Positions 26,149 through 34,946 of a stretch of DNA of 64,000 bases are shown in pieces (positions within the stretch are counted from its first letter, which is position 1; each line of letters starts with the position of its first letter). A model generated the notes under the pieces. The model had not been told where the DNA came from, searched no databases, and worked only from the letters and a program-made list of their open reading frames with translations. Made by a program: the position numbers and the translations under genes. Origin of the DNA: Dyella flagellata (GTDB lineage: Bacteria > Pseudomonadota > Gammaproteobacteria > Xanthomonadales > Rhodanobacteraceae); NCBI RefSeq assembly GCF_030160275.1, contig NZ_BSOA01000012.1:124001-188000 (forward strand), written 5' to 3'.

Positions 26149-26841
26149 CTAATGTATCGAAGGTGAGGTCACCGGCGTGCCGACAGGCGCCGCAACGTTG
26201 GTCTGCACGCGCTGCACGACGGCCTGGGCGATCTGCTTGGCTGCGTTTTTAATGGCCTTGTCCTGATCACGTCCGGCAAGCACCACCTTCGCCGCGATGG
26301 CGTAGGGATTGAGCATGATGATGGCCCCAGGCATGTGCCCTCCATTGCCCTCGGCAATGGTTTGCAACGGCGCTTGTCCTGGTTTCGCGAGATCGTCGAC
26401 GGCCGCCGCAACCTGTAGGCTGCTATGGCCCGCGCCAAAGCCGATCATGGCGCGCCGTGCGACATTGCCCTGGTCAACGGAGAGAAACACACCATGGACA
26501 TTCCAGCCGGTTTTGGGCAATTCGGCTCCAGGCAAGGTGCGACGCGCATCGATACCGGCCTTTTTTAGGTCCTGGGTCAGCGTGTCCGACATCAACGAAA
26601 CCATTTCCTGCGCTTGCGCCTGGGGATCCTGGTTCCGATGAAGCAAGCCGCCCCTCCCAAGCACGCCGCGTGTAGCTTGGCCAGCCTGTGCCGGCGCTGC
26701 ATCGAGTTCGAAGTTCGAAACGTACACGACTGGTGCATTCGGCTTAGGCGGCGGCGCAGTCTCCGTTGCCGCAAAGCAAGTAGAGACAACGAATGCCGAC
26801 CACACAGCCACGATTGACAGATACCGGAAGCGGATCTTCAT
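26149..26841 (-). CDS. DUF4410 exported protein, copy 2
   Basis: A 230-residue tandem paralogue of the preceding DUF4410 protein. It has a signal peptide (about 1-25), then VVYVSNFELD, DTLTQDLKKAGIDARR and FLSVDQGNVARRAMIGFGAG. The C-terminal tail (VGTPVTSP) differs from copy 1 (EGSDTVAV). The ATG at 26841 has a strong GGAGGA. The two copies are separated by about 400 bp with one GTAG repeat, so each may have its own promoter. Confidence 0.82.
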   Translation of the reverse strand: MKIRFRYLSIVAVWSAFVVSTCFAATETAPPPKPNAPVVYVSNFELDAAPAQAGQATRGVLGRGGLLHRNQDPQAQAQEMVSLMSDTLTQDLKKAGIDARRTLPGAELPKTGWNVHGVFLSVDQGNVARRAMIGFGAGHSSLQVAAAVDDLAKPGQAPLQTIAEGNGGHMPGAIIMLNPYAIAAKVVLAGRDQDKAIKNAAKQIAQAVVQRVQTNVAAPVGTPVTSPSIH

Positions 26842-27145
26842 GGTTTCCTCCATGCAATGACGGGACGAGCACATGGACAGAAGCCATCGGTCCTGGCTTG
26901 CCAGGATCAATGGCTTGTGCTCGTACTTTGCTCAATCCGAAACTTGCTGTAACAGCATACTCCGCGTCGCAGAGGCTTTCACGTGACCCGATAGCCAAAG
27001 TCGCAGCCAGAACGAGGAATGAGACAAAACCATCGGCAATCGGCGACTCAAGGTATATAGGGAGCAGTTCTAAATTGCCGTACGGGTACTGCCTCCCAAC
27101 GGTATCTCATTCACCCTCTCCGCAAGCTCCCGGTGGAGTGTCTAG

Positions 27146-27220
27146 CGTGTAGGCTGGGATGCTAATCCCAGCATCGGGATGCCGTGTGGAAAGCTGGGAT
27201 TGGCATCCTAGCCTACGCGC
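27146..27220. repeat. Paired GTAG-headed palindromic repeat, copy 3
   Basis: Two inverted GTAGGCTGGGAT units with a spacer, located 43 nt beyond the stop of the BvgS-like kinase. The right arm has a mismatch (ATCCTAGCC for ATCCCAGCC). This 421-bp gap between genes contains nothing else recognised. Confidence 0.83.
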
Positions 27221-27262
27221 AGCCAGAGATGCATACATCATTCAAACCAGTACGCGCTGGTA

Positions 27263-30200
27263 TCAGCTTGATGGGAGGCTGCAACGGTTAGCGCGCGCGG
27301 CCGCCGTCAACGCCAAGATCGCATCCTCCAGCGGCTTAATGACGACGCCTGACGTATCTTGCTTGTCCAGTTCTTCCTGGATGGCCGATGCCAACGCGAC
27401 AATGCCCGTCAGCTTGAACAATCTGGCAACACCGAGAATGCGGTGCACGGCGTTCCAGGCACGCTTCCAGTCCTGGCCGCTTATCGCCCCTGATGCGACC
27501 TGCAGTTCCTTTTGAAGATCGGTCAGGATGCGCTCGCGCAACCAGGGCCATTCTTCCGCGGGGATGCTTGCCGGTGGGAGTGCCAGCGGCGACATAAGCG
27601 CCGCCGGGCCGAATACCTGCTTCAAAAGCGTACGAAGCTGCTCGACATCCATCGGCTTCAACACGACCGCATCCGCGCCGGCCTCCAGGCAGGCCTTATG
27701 TTGTGGCTCCATGGCGTTGGCGGTGAGTGCAACGACATAGGATCGTTTCGCCGTGCCTAACTCGCGCGCCCGGATCTGGCGGATCAAGGTTTCACCATCC
27801 ATTTCAGGCATGGCGCAATCGGTGATAACCAATGAGTAAGCCTGTTTTTCGCAGGCCTTCCAGGCCTGCAATCCATCGCTGGCTACATCGAAAGCATCAA
27901 CGCCAAGCGCCTGAAGCTGGCGCTCCAGCAACTCCCGGTTGAGGGCCTGGTCTTCCACCAGGAGGATCGAGCTTGCCGGAATATTCCAGGCCGGGCGGGC
28001 GTTCGGTGGCGGCTGTGCGGCATTGGCGCTCGACTGTCCGGTATCGACGGTCATCGTGTACGCCACTTCCTTGGTGTCGTCCAGCGCGCTGCCATTTGCC
28101 GGCAGCGCAAGCGTTACTTCCACGCTCGTGCCCTTGCCGCGCGCGCTACGCAATCGAATGTCTCCCCCCATCGCTTGGATCAGCCGCTTGCAGATGACCA
28201 GTCCTAACCCGGTCCCACCGCGATGACTGCCTTCCGCCTGCACGAAGGGTTCGAACAAACGCAGCTGTTCCGCTTCATCGATGCCAACACCAGTATCGCG
28301 CACCGTAATGACCAGTTCTTGGGTCTGAACGAGCGGATCGATGGGCTGGGCTTGCACTGTTACTTCTATGCTGCCTACATCCGTGAACTTCAGAGCGTTG
28401 CCGACGAGGTTCATCAGCACCTGGGTGAGGCGTTGCTCGTCTCCGATATGGCTGGCCGCCACCAGCGAGCTGACCAGGATGTCGAAGCGCAAGCCTTTTT
28501 TTCGTATTTCCGGCGCAAACAAGCCAACGACGCCATCAATGACCCTGTGCACCGAAAACGGGCGTGGGTCGATGGTCAATTGATTGGACTGACTCCTTGC
28601 AAAATCCAGCACGTCGTTGAGGATGCGCAACAGCGTAACCGCGGCACCGCGAGCCATGTCCAGCAAATGCTGGTCATCCGGGTGCATGCGCGAACGCCCC
28701 ATCAATTCCAGCACGCCAATCACACCACTCATGGGCGTGCGGATCTCGTGGCTCATGGTGGCCAGGAATACATCCTTGACGCGCGCAGCCTGTTCGGCTT
28801 GCTGCTTGGCTTGGGCCAGGGATTCCGCTTGCAGCTTGAACTGGGTTACGTCGCCAAGATAACCGGTATAGATGCATCCCTCTTCCGTGCTCTGATGGCA
28901 TACCGCCTCCAGGCGAACCCACACCTGCGAGCCATCTTCACGAGTCAGCACCAGCTCCTGCTCCACATCAGCATGATTTCGACGGGCGCGCAGCAGCGCA
29001 CGCCAAAGACGCCAACGTGCTGCTGGCGTCACCAAGGGCAGCCAGCGCGCCGAATCGGACATCAGTTCCTGTTGAAGGAACCCGGTTAGCGTTTCGGCGT
29101 AATGGTTGATAAAGACCGGCGTAAAGCCCACTCCTGGTACATAACGCATCTGAAACAGGACGGCCGGCACCATCTGCGTCAGCTCGATCAGCTGCCGCTT
29201 CAAGGCACGCTGCTGACGTTCCATCGCACGCAAGGCGGAAACGTCCACCAGAATGCCGAGCATGGCGCGAGGCCGCTGCTTTTCCTCGTGCACCATCTGC
29301 AACCAGTAGATCACATCGTGCAGATCCCCCGAATTGGACCGGTACTGCAGCTCGCCGTGAGCCAGCCTTCCGGTGGAAAGCACCTCGCTGGTAAGCGTTT
29401 CCAGCCGGTCGTTACTGGCCGTATGCATGGGATGGACTTCGGTGGCGGTCCTGCCGATGAGTTCTCCTGCCTGGCGGCCCACGATCTTCTGGAACGCGGG
29501 ATTGACCATGATGTAGCGGCCCTGCAAGTCCTTTACGTACACCGGCACGGGCAAGGTAGCCATCAACGACTCAAGAAAACGATTCTGGTATTGCAGCTCC
29601 TGCTGCGCCCGACGGCGCTGGTAAATCTCCCGGCGCAAATAGGCGATGATCAAGCCCAGGACGATGATGGAAACCAGGATCACCACGCCGATCGGCGTCA
29701 ATACTTCCCATAGCGTTCTGCGTGGTACGCCATATTCCAGTGAAGCGGGCAGCCAGGTATTTTGAATACGCTCACGGTCTTCTTCGGGAATCGCCTTGAG
29801 CGCCCGATCCATCAGTAGGCGCAAGGGTTCGTATTGAGGCGCCAGGCCAATGCTCAACGACCGGCTGTAACCGGTGGCACCGGATACATACAGAACACCC
29901 GCGTAGTTCTGATGGATAAGGCGCTGCGCCACGCCTAGATTGCCGACGAACGCATCCACCTGGCCGCTTGCTACAAGCCGGAGGCCCTCCTGCACCGACT
30001 GGACCAGCATGCGATGGAAACCAACCGACGTATCCAAGCCCGGAGACGGCCCGGTCCCACCATTGTCGACCTGGGCAATCTTCAGGCCATCAAGATCATG
30101 GATATCCTCCAGCCTGCGCCCGTTTCTGGCCACGATGACTTCGGGATAGTTGATATAGGCTTGCGTCTGGACAAACGGAGCCGTGAGCTGGCTGCTGCTC

Positions 30201-30586
30201 GAAACCGCCATCAGCACGTCGATCTGGCCATCATTGGCCGCGCGTACCGTCTCGGACCAGGATTTGGTATCTACGCGCTCAACCTTGATATGCAGGCTCT
30301 TGGTGACGTAATTGAGGTAGTTCGCCGAAATGCCATCCAGCTGCCCCTTGCGGTTCACGAAAGCATAGGGCGACCAATTGGGATCCATCCCCACCCGCAG
30401 CGTCGGTAAACTGGCCAGATAGGCACGCTCCTGGGCCGTCAACGGAATATGCAGGTCATAATTGGCCGCATGCTGGGGGTCCTCAACAAACTGTGCGCGA
30501 GCAAGCGTAGGACCTGCTAGCGCGCAAGCGCATAGCGCCAAAATCCCTGCCCGGCGCAAACGTCTCATCATGTCTTGGAACTTCAT
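27263..30586 (-). CDS. BvgS-like hybrid sensor histidine kinase
   Basis: A 1107-residue membrane kinase with, in order: signal peptide (1-31), periplasmic SBP_bac_3 ligand domain (about 52-275, with LRVGMDPNWSPYAF), membrane helix (about 288-312), PAS (about 335-455), a second PAS-like segment (about 460-590), HisKA (FLATMSHEIRTPMSG), HATPase (GTGLGLVICKRL), receiver (ITDCAMPEMDG; Lys in VVLKPMD) and a C-terminal Hpt (VHRILGVARLF). All phosphorelay residues are visible. The usual BvgA-type partner is not complete here: the next two genes upstream are receivers without HTH. Confidence 0.93.
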   Translation of the reverse strand: MKFQDMMRRLRRAGILALCACALAGPTLARAQFVEDPQHAANYDLHIPLTAQERAYLASLPTLRVGMDPNWSPYAFVNRKGQLDGISANYLNYVTKSLHIKVERVDTKSWSETVRAANDGQIDVLMAVSSSSQLTAPFVQTQAYINYPEVIVARNGRRLEDIHDLDGLKIAQVDNGGTGPSPGLDTSVGFHRMLVQSVQEGLRLVASGQVDAFVGNLGVAQRLIHQNYAGVLYVSGATGYSRSLSIGLAPQYEPLRLLMDRALKAIPEEDRERIQNTWLPASLEYGVPRRTLWEVLTPIGVVILVSIIVLGLIIAYLRREIYQRRRAQQELQYQNRFLESLMATLPVPVYVKDLQGRYIMVNPAFQKIVGRQAGELIGRTATEVHPMHTASNDRLETLTSEVLSTGRLAHGELQYRSNSGDLHDVIYWLQMVHEEKQRPRAMLGILVDVSALRAMERQQRALKRQLIELTQMVPAVLFQMRYVPGVGFTPVFINHYAETLTGFLQQELMSDSARWLPLVTPAARWRLWRALLRARRNHADVEQELVLTREDGSQVWVRLEAVCHQSTEEGCIYTGYLGDVTQFKLQAESLAQAKQQAEQAARVKDVFLATMSHEIRTPMSGVIGVLELMGRSRMHPDDQHLLDMARGAAVTLLRILNDVLDFARSQSNQLTIDPRPFSVHRVIDGVVGLFAPEIRKKGLRFDILVSSLVAASHIGDEQRLTQVLMNLVGNALKFTDVGSIEVTVQAQPIDPLVQTQELVITVRDTGVGIDEAEQLRLFEPFVQAEGSHRGGTGLGLVICKRLIQAMGGDIRLRSARGKGTSVEVTLALPANGSALDDTKEVAYTMTVDTGQSSANAAQPPPNARPAWNIPASSILLVEDQALNRELLERQLQALGVDAFDVASDGLQAWKACEKQAYSLVITDCAMPEMDGETLIRQIRARELGTAKRSYVVALTANAMEPQHKACLEAGADAVVLKPMDVEQLRTLLKQVFGPAALMSPLALPPASIPAEEWPWLRERILTDLQKELQVASGAISGQDWKRAWNAVHRILGVARLFKLTGIVALASAIQEELDKQDTSGVVIKPLEDAILALTAAARANRCSLPSS

Positions 30587-30928
30587 AGCTCTACCTTTCG
30601 CCGGGACTGGAGCCCGGATCGACGCAACGATCCTGTTCCAGCCGTTCCTGATGAGTAGCCATCCACCAAGGCGATAATGCCATTGATTTCCAAAGCCCGG
30701 CGGGCGCCGCGGCGCCTCATGGGGTGTCCATTTGCCAGACTTGGCTTGGGGAGCATCTTTTTTCCACTGTTCATAGCCTTAGTCTTGGCAAAAGGGCCAA
30801 GCATCTGACTCAAAGCCGGCCGACATTTGCACCACCCAATGCCGAAAACGATTCCATGACTTGCTTCCAGGACCTGCGCCAACCCAAAAGGCGTAATTCG
30901 CACCGATTCACCCTCCGCCCGTCCAAGA
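30587..30928. other. Upstream region of the BvgS-like kinase
   Basis: This 342-bp gap lies between the kinase start and the stop of the receiver-only gene. One short ORF is present, but it has no family match and poor context. I looked for a displaced HTH-coding segment just beyond the receiver gene and saw no convincing one. Confidence 0.4.
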
Positions 30929-31381
30929 TCATGACCGATCTCGATCGATCATGGCCGAGCGCATGGATGGACTAATATAGATATGGCCAGCGATCACCTT
31001 GTAAACCGCCGCGATCAATTCCGACGCATCGTCGCTCTTTTCCACCCAGCCACGCACGCCCTCGCGCAGAGCCGATTCAAACAACGTGACATCATGCAAG
31101 GCTGTGACAACCACTAGCGGAATGCTCGGGTAAACACGCGCAAGGCACCGAATCATGCCGATTCCGTCTGCATGCCTTTCGTCCGGCATGACATAGTCGG
31201 ACAGCACAACGTCGCATGGCACCTCACTCAGTACGGTGAACAACTCCGCAGCATTTCCCGCCTCCGCCACAACTTCCGCGGCACCCAGGTGAGTGAGAAC
31301 AATGCGCATGCCGTAGCGGCTGATGGGATGGTCGTCGGCCAGAACCACACGCGGGCAAGTTTTGCTTCGATCGCTAGTCAT
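30929..31381 (-). CDS. Stand-alone receiver (RcsB/BvgA-like, HTH absent)
   Basis: A 150-residue protein that is almost only a receiver. It has the acidic pair in LADDHPISRYGM, the phospho-acceptor Asp in LSDYVMPD, Thr in VVVTALH and Lys in VEKSDD, all intact. The segment MPDERHADGIGMIRCL follows the RcsB pattern (extra residues after the acceptor). The protein stops soon after HIYISPSMRSAM, where family members continue into a LuxR-type HTH. It could act as a phosphate sink or protein partner of the BvgS-like kinase encoded just downstream. Confidence 0.85.
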   Translation of the reverse strand: MTSDRSKTCPRVVLADDHPISRYGMRIVLTHLGAAEVVAEAGNAAELFTVLSEVPCDVVLSDYVMPDERHADGIGMIRCLARVYPSIPLVVVTALHDVTLFESALREGVRGWVEKSDDASELIAAVYKVIAGHIYISPSMRSAMIDRDRS

Positions 31382-32010
31382 GGGCCTTCCTTTATGCCGG
31401 CACGGCTTGGCTCTTCAATGATGAAAACCCGCCGCACCTTACCATCGAGCTTGCCGTTCGCCACCCGACCATCCAGTCCGTGGATGGGTGAATAAGGGGG
31501 CAAGGATCGCAACACCATCATGCTTTGGCGCCGCCGCCTCAACGAGAGAATGAATGATCCATGCGCGATACCGGGTCGCCAGCACAAAACAAACGCTCGC
31601 TCTAAATCATAAATGCGACCAACACCGTGAGATAGATCGCAATTATTTCAAGCTGTTACACTACTCAATCGCTTCGAGCCCATAGCCCAAGATCCCAGAC
31701 GCTTAGCACGAACATCCGGCACGTCGCCATCGATCCAAGCCCAAGCGATGCCGCTCCACATATTTAAGACAACGATCATCGTCAAAATAGAATTGCACAG
31801 GCTAAACGATATATTCCGTCACACAAATAATATCAACGAAAATTATCCTTAATTTCTCCAATGCTCATCCACGACTTAGCGGACCTAACCGGAAATACTA
31901 AAGAATGAACCTTCACAAATAAATATGAACAACGAGACAATTACAAACCATAAAAAGCAATCAAACCACTTAGAATTTATTATGAAATCCATATAACACC
32001 ATATGATCGA
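31382..32010. other. AT-rich intergenic region
   Basis: This 629-bp region is visibly richer in A/T than its surroundings, above all from about 31600 to 32010. No ORF is convincing. It may carry promoters of the receiver-only genes or be recently acquired DNA. Silencing by nucleoid proteins is possible but not shown. Confidence 0.45.
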
Positions 32011-32544
32011 TTACCATGACTCATGTTCTTGCCACATGGAAACGTGACCTTGGCACGACCACAATTTCAAGCAATGCGCCTCGAAATTAGGGTCATTCGC
32101 CTCACCCCACTTTGAATGGAGCGCGCGCTGAAAGCGCCGGCTTACGTACTTCTTGCCTTTGCCAGCCGTTCGTACGGCCACTCTCAATTCCGGCACATTG
32201 GTGTTTCTTTCGATCAGTCCCGATACGCCGGTTTGCATGATAGCGCCCAAAAGCCCCGCATTCCTAATGCCAACCATTAGCACCATGGATGAGGATGGAT
32301 AAGCTTTTCGCAAACGCTTTACGCGATCCAGGCCGCGTCCGCCATGGGCATCGAGTATCGCGAAATTGGCAAGGATGACATCGTGACTCATGCTTTCCAA
32401 TATTTCCAGAAGATCAGCCAACGAGCTGGCTTCGGCAACAACCCTTGCGTCATTATGCGATTCAAGCAACTTACGAATGCCATAACGAGCAATCGGCTGA
32501 TTATCCGCAAGTACAACTCTTGGTACATCATCATGGTAAAGCAT
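32011..32544 (-). CDS. Degenerate pseudo-receiver (RcsB-like) without HTH
   Basis: A 177-residue relative of the neighbouring receiver (VVLADNQPIARYGIRKLLES against VVLADDHPISRYGMRIVLTH). Every key residue has changed: the acidic pair DD is DN, the acceptor Asp in the LSDYVMP position is Asn (LANFAILD), the Thr position is Val (VLMVGIR) and the conserved Lys is Arg (LIERNTN). The C-terminus (residues about 135-177) is not an HTH. The fold seems kept, so it may be a constitutive-state binding module. I prefer the ATG at 32544 because AAGGA lies 8 nt upstream; the one at 32553 abuts that site. Confidence 0.78.
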   Translation of the reverse strand: MLYHDDVPRVVLADNQPIARYGIRKLLESHNDARVVAEASSLADLLEILESMSHDVILANFAILDAHGGRGLDRVKRLRKAYPSSSMVLMVGIRNAGLLGAIMQTGVSGLIERNTNVPELRVAVRTAGKGKKYVSRRFQRALHSKWGEANDPNFEAHCLKLWSCQGHVSMWQEHESW

Positions 32545-32711
32545 TGTTGCCATCCTTTTTTACACAGGCAGGCAGCACAGATCCATCCACATGCGACGAC
32601 ATGACAATAGCTTTGCCACGAACCTGCTGCCTTCAAACACAGGATCGACGAAGGTCGATCCGCAACGTATGTGAGTATAGGGTGAATATATTTTTAAAGC
32701 GTTTCCATACC

Positions 32712-34058
32712 CTATAAATTTGTTTCAATCGGCTGCAAGGGCCCTGCGCGCCCGACGGCTGCGCAACCTGACTTCAAGACAAGCAAGGCCTGCGTTCCGC
32801 CCCCATGCCGGTTCTTCAACTGAAAACTTCCCCCATGGATGCGTACCAATCGGTCCACGATCGCCAGGCCCAGGCCAGTGCCGGCAGCACTCGAACGGCC
32901 GACATCGGCGCGGACGAAGGGGCGTATCAGATACCTCGGATCCTGATGGAGCGGCAACCCCGGCCCGCGGTCCAAGACGGCCAGATAGGCAAGTCCATGC
33001 GTACACCAGGTTTTTACTTCCAGCCCGGCGCCACCGTATTTGCAGGCATTGTCCATCAGGTTGGTGACGACTCGCGACATCGCCACGGGGCGGAAACGGA
33101 ACAGGGGCAAATCACCCAGGTTCAATTGAAAGGCATGCCCGCTTTCACTGAACAAGTCCGCCAATTGAAGGATCAAGGCATTCAAATCGCCTTCGACCGG
33201 CGCTTCGGAATGATTGTCCCTCATGTAGTCAATGAACTGACTGATAATCGCGTCAATCTGGTCGATATAGCGAACGTAGGTTTCCTCTCCCACGTGCCCG
33301 TCCATGGCCAACGCAAGCCGCAACTTCGTCAACGGCGTGCGCAGATCATGTGAGATACCCGCCAGCATCACCGCACGCGTCGACTCCATTTCCTCCAAAC
33401 TGGCCATCATCATGTTGAACTGCTCGGCGACGTCCGCCAACTCGCAGGTACTGTAGTTGCCCAACCGTTCCGGACGGGCACCGTCCCGCACTTTTCTAGC
33501 CGCGGCGGCAATGTCCCGCAGGGGTCTGCTCAGCCGCTGCTGAATCAGGAAAGCCCCCAGCATGGCGAGCAAGGTGATGAGTACGGAAATCATTACCCGA
33601 GATGCGGCAACACGCCATTGCAGCGGAGGACCCACTCGCGAAGCGAGCCAATAGTGCTCCCCTCCAACATGGATGTTGGCCAGCAACTGCGGATGCGGTT
33701 GATTGCGCCAGCGAATGGCGATATCCGGCTTGACGTTTTTCCGGATGCTATCGAAGAACAAGGCAGCAAGCAGACTCCTGGGGCGAGGTTCCTCCGCGGG
33801 TGGATCGCCCCTCAAGATCTTCATCTGTCCGCTCCGGTTGATGCGATCGATACATATTTCCCTTTGCGCGGGATCTACTTTCGAAGTGATTTCATCCAGC
33901 AGATTCAGCTGCGAAGCGACCAACACCCCCAACTCGATGACTCGGGGTCGCTGCATGAAGTCGAAGACGAGCATGCTGGACACGTGCACCGTAATCGCCA
34001 GAGACACGAGCAAGATCAGGTTTCTCCCCAGCAGGGTGCGAGGCCAGAATCTAGGCAT
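32712..34058 (-). CDS. EnvZ-like membrane sensor histidine kinase
   Basis: A 448-residue kinase with a first membrane helix (about 12-32), a periplasmic loop, and a second helix (about 160-182). HAMP follows (RLSRPLRDIAAAARKV), then HisKA with MLAGISHDLRTPLTKLRLAL, the EnvZ-type H-box, and HATPase with NLMDNACKYGG and GTGLGLAIVDRLV. The ATG at 34058 lies 2 nt after the regulator stop. It is paired with the OmpR-like regulator upstream. Confidence 0.92.
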   Translation of the reverse strand: MPRFWPRTLLGRNLILLVSLAITVHVSSMLVFDFMQRPRVIELGVLVASQLNLLDEITSKVDPAQREICIDRINRSGQMKILRGDPPAEEPRPRSLLAALFFDSIRKNVKPDIAIRWRNQPHPQLLANIHVGGEHYWLASRVGPPLQWRVAASRVMISVLITLLAMLGAFLIQQRLSRPLRDIAAAARKVRDGARPERLGNYSTCELADVAEQFNMMMASLEEMESTRAVMLAGISHDLRTPLTKLRLALAMDGHVGEETYVRYIDQIDAIISQFIDYMRDNHSEAPVEGDLNALILQLADLFSESGHAFQLNLGDLPLFRFRPVAMSRVVTNLMDNACKYGGAGLEVKTWCTHGLAYLAVLDRGPGLPLHQDPRYLIRPFVRADVGRSSAAGTGLGLAIVDRLVRIHGGSFQLKNRHGGGTQALLVLKSGCAAVGRAGPLQPIETNL

Positions 34059-34773
34059 GGTCGCAATCCGGTACAAAAACATACCCGATGCCCCAGACCG
34101 TGCGGATATAGCGTGGTTTGCGAGGTTCCTCCTCGATCTTCCGGCGCAGGCGCAGCACCTGCACGTCCAGGCTTCTATCCATCGATTCGTGATCGCGCCC
34201 GTGGATCTTTTCCATCAGATGGTCCCGGCTCAACGGTCGATGCGGATTGGCAGCAAAGACCCTGAGCAGTTGAAACTCCGTGCTAGACAGCATGATCGGC
34301 TCTTCGCCGCGCATAAGCTTCATTTTCGACACATTCAAGGTGAATGGCCCGAAGCCTTTTATCTCATCGTCATCCCAGGTGGATTCGGCATGCAGCATGC
34401 GTTGGCGCCGAAACATGGCGCGCAAGCGTGCTACCAGTTCACGCGGATCGAAAGGCTTGGGCAGATAGTCGTCCGCGCCCATTTCCAGACCGAGGATGCG
34501 ATCGACCGGATCGCCCCGCGCGGTCAACATCAGGACGGGAATGGTTTGCCCCAGCGCGCGCAAGCGCCGGCAAACGGACAAGCCGTCTTCACCCGGCATC
34601 ATCAGATCCAATACCAGGGCGTCGTAAGGTTCTCTTTGCAGGTAGCGATCCAGCTGCTCGGGGTTTTCCACCGCGCGCACCTCGAAGCCGTGGTCGCCCA
34701 GGTAGCGGCGAAGCATGCTGCGAAGTTCGGCATCGTCGTCCAATACCAAAACTCGATGGGGCCCGTCGTTCAG
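34051..34773 (-). CDS. OmpR-family response regulator, probable CTG start
   Basis: A 240-residue regulator if read from CTG at 34773. The receiver has VLVLDDDAELR, LDLMMPGEDG, MLTARGD and LPKPFDP; the winged helix has LSSTEFQLLRVFAANPHRPLS-type sequence and VWGIGYVF. The first ATG/GTG-free stretch leaves only TTG at 34749 or CTG codons. The TTG would cut into the first beta-strand (HRVLVLDD), whereas the CTG has AAGGAG six bases upstream and gives a normal N-terminus. An in-frame TGA lies about 14 codons before it. It forms an operon with the EnvZ-like kinase. Confidence 0.85.
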   Translation of the reverse strand: MNDGPHRVLVLDDDAELRSMLRRYLGDHGFEVRAVENPEQLDRYLQREPYDALVLDLMMPGEDGLSVCRRLRALGQTIPVLMLTARGDPVDRILGLEMGADDYLPKPFDPRELVARLRAMFRRQRMLHAESTWDDDEIKGFGPFTLNVSKMKLMRGEEPIMLSSTEFQLLRVFAANPHRPLSRDHLMEKIHGRDHESMDRSLDVQVLRLRRKIEEEPRKPRYIRTVWGIGYVFVPDCDHA

Positions 34774-34871
34774 AGCTAACTCCTTGCTGACCGATCTCAG
34801 GGACGCTTGCCATCATGGCAGGCTAAACGAAGCGCCATTTTGGCCTATCAACTGGCAGCTTTTACACACCT

Positions 34872-34886
34872 GTAATTGTTTGTAAC
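34872..34886. promoter_or_regulatory. Candidate OmpR/CpxR-type direct-repeat operator
   Basis: GTAAT-N5-GTAAC lies about 100 bp upstream of the OmpR-like regulator start. The spacing equals that of CpxR-type GTAAA-N5-GTAAA sites and fits one helical turn, so autoregulation of the pair is plausible. This was judged by eye only. Confidence 0.35.
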
Positions 34887-34946
34887 AAACTCCCCTCGCG
34901 TCGAACACGCGATAAGTCTCATCAATGCTGCTCCCCCGCGCCTCGC

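Noticed and set aside
30587-30930. Frameshifted HTH downstream of the receiver-only gene
   Set aside because: Reading the frames after the stop gave no convincing LuxR-type helix-turn-helix.
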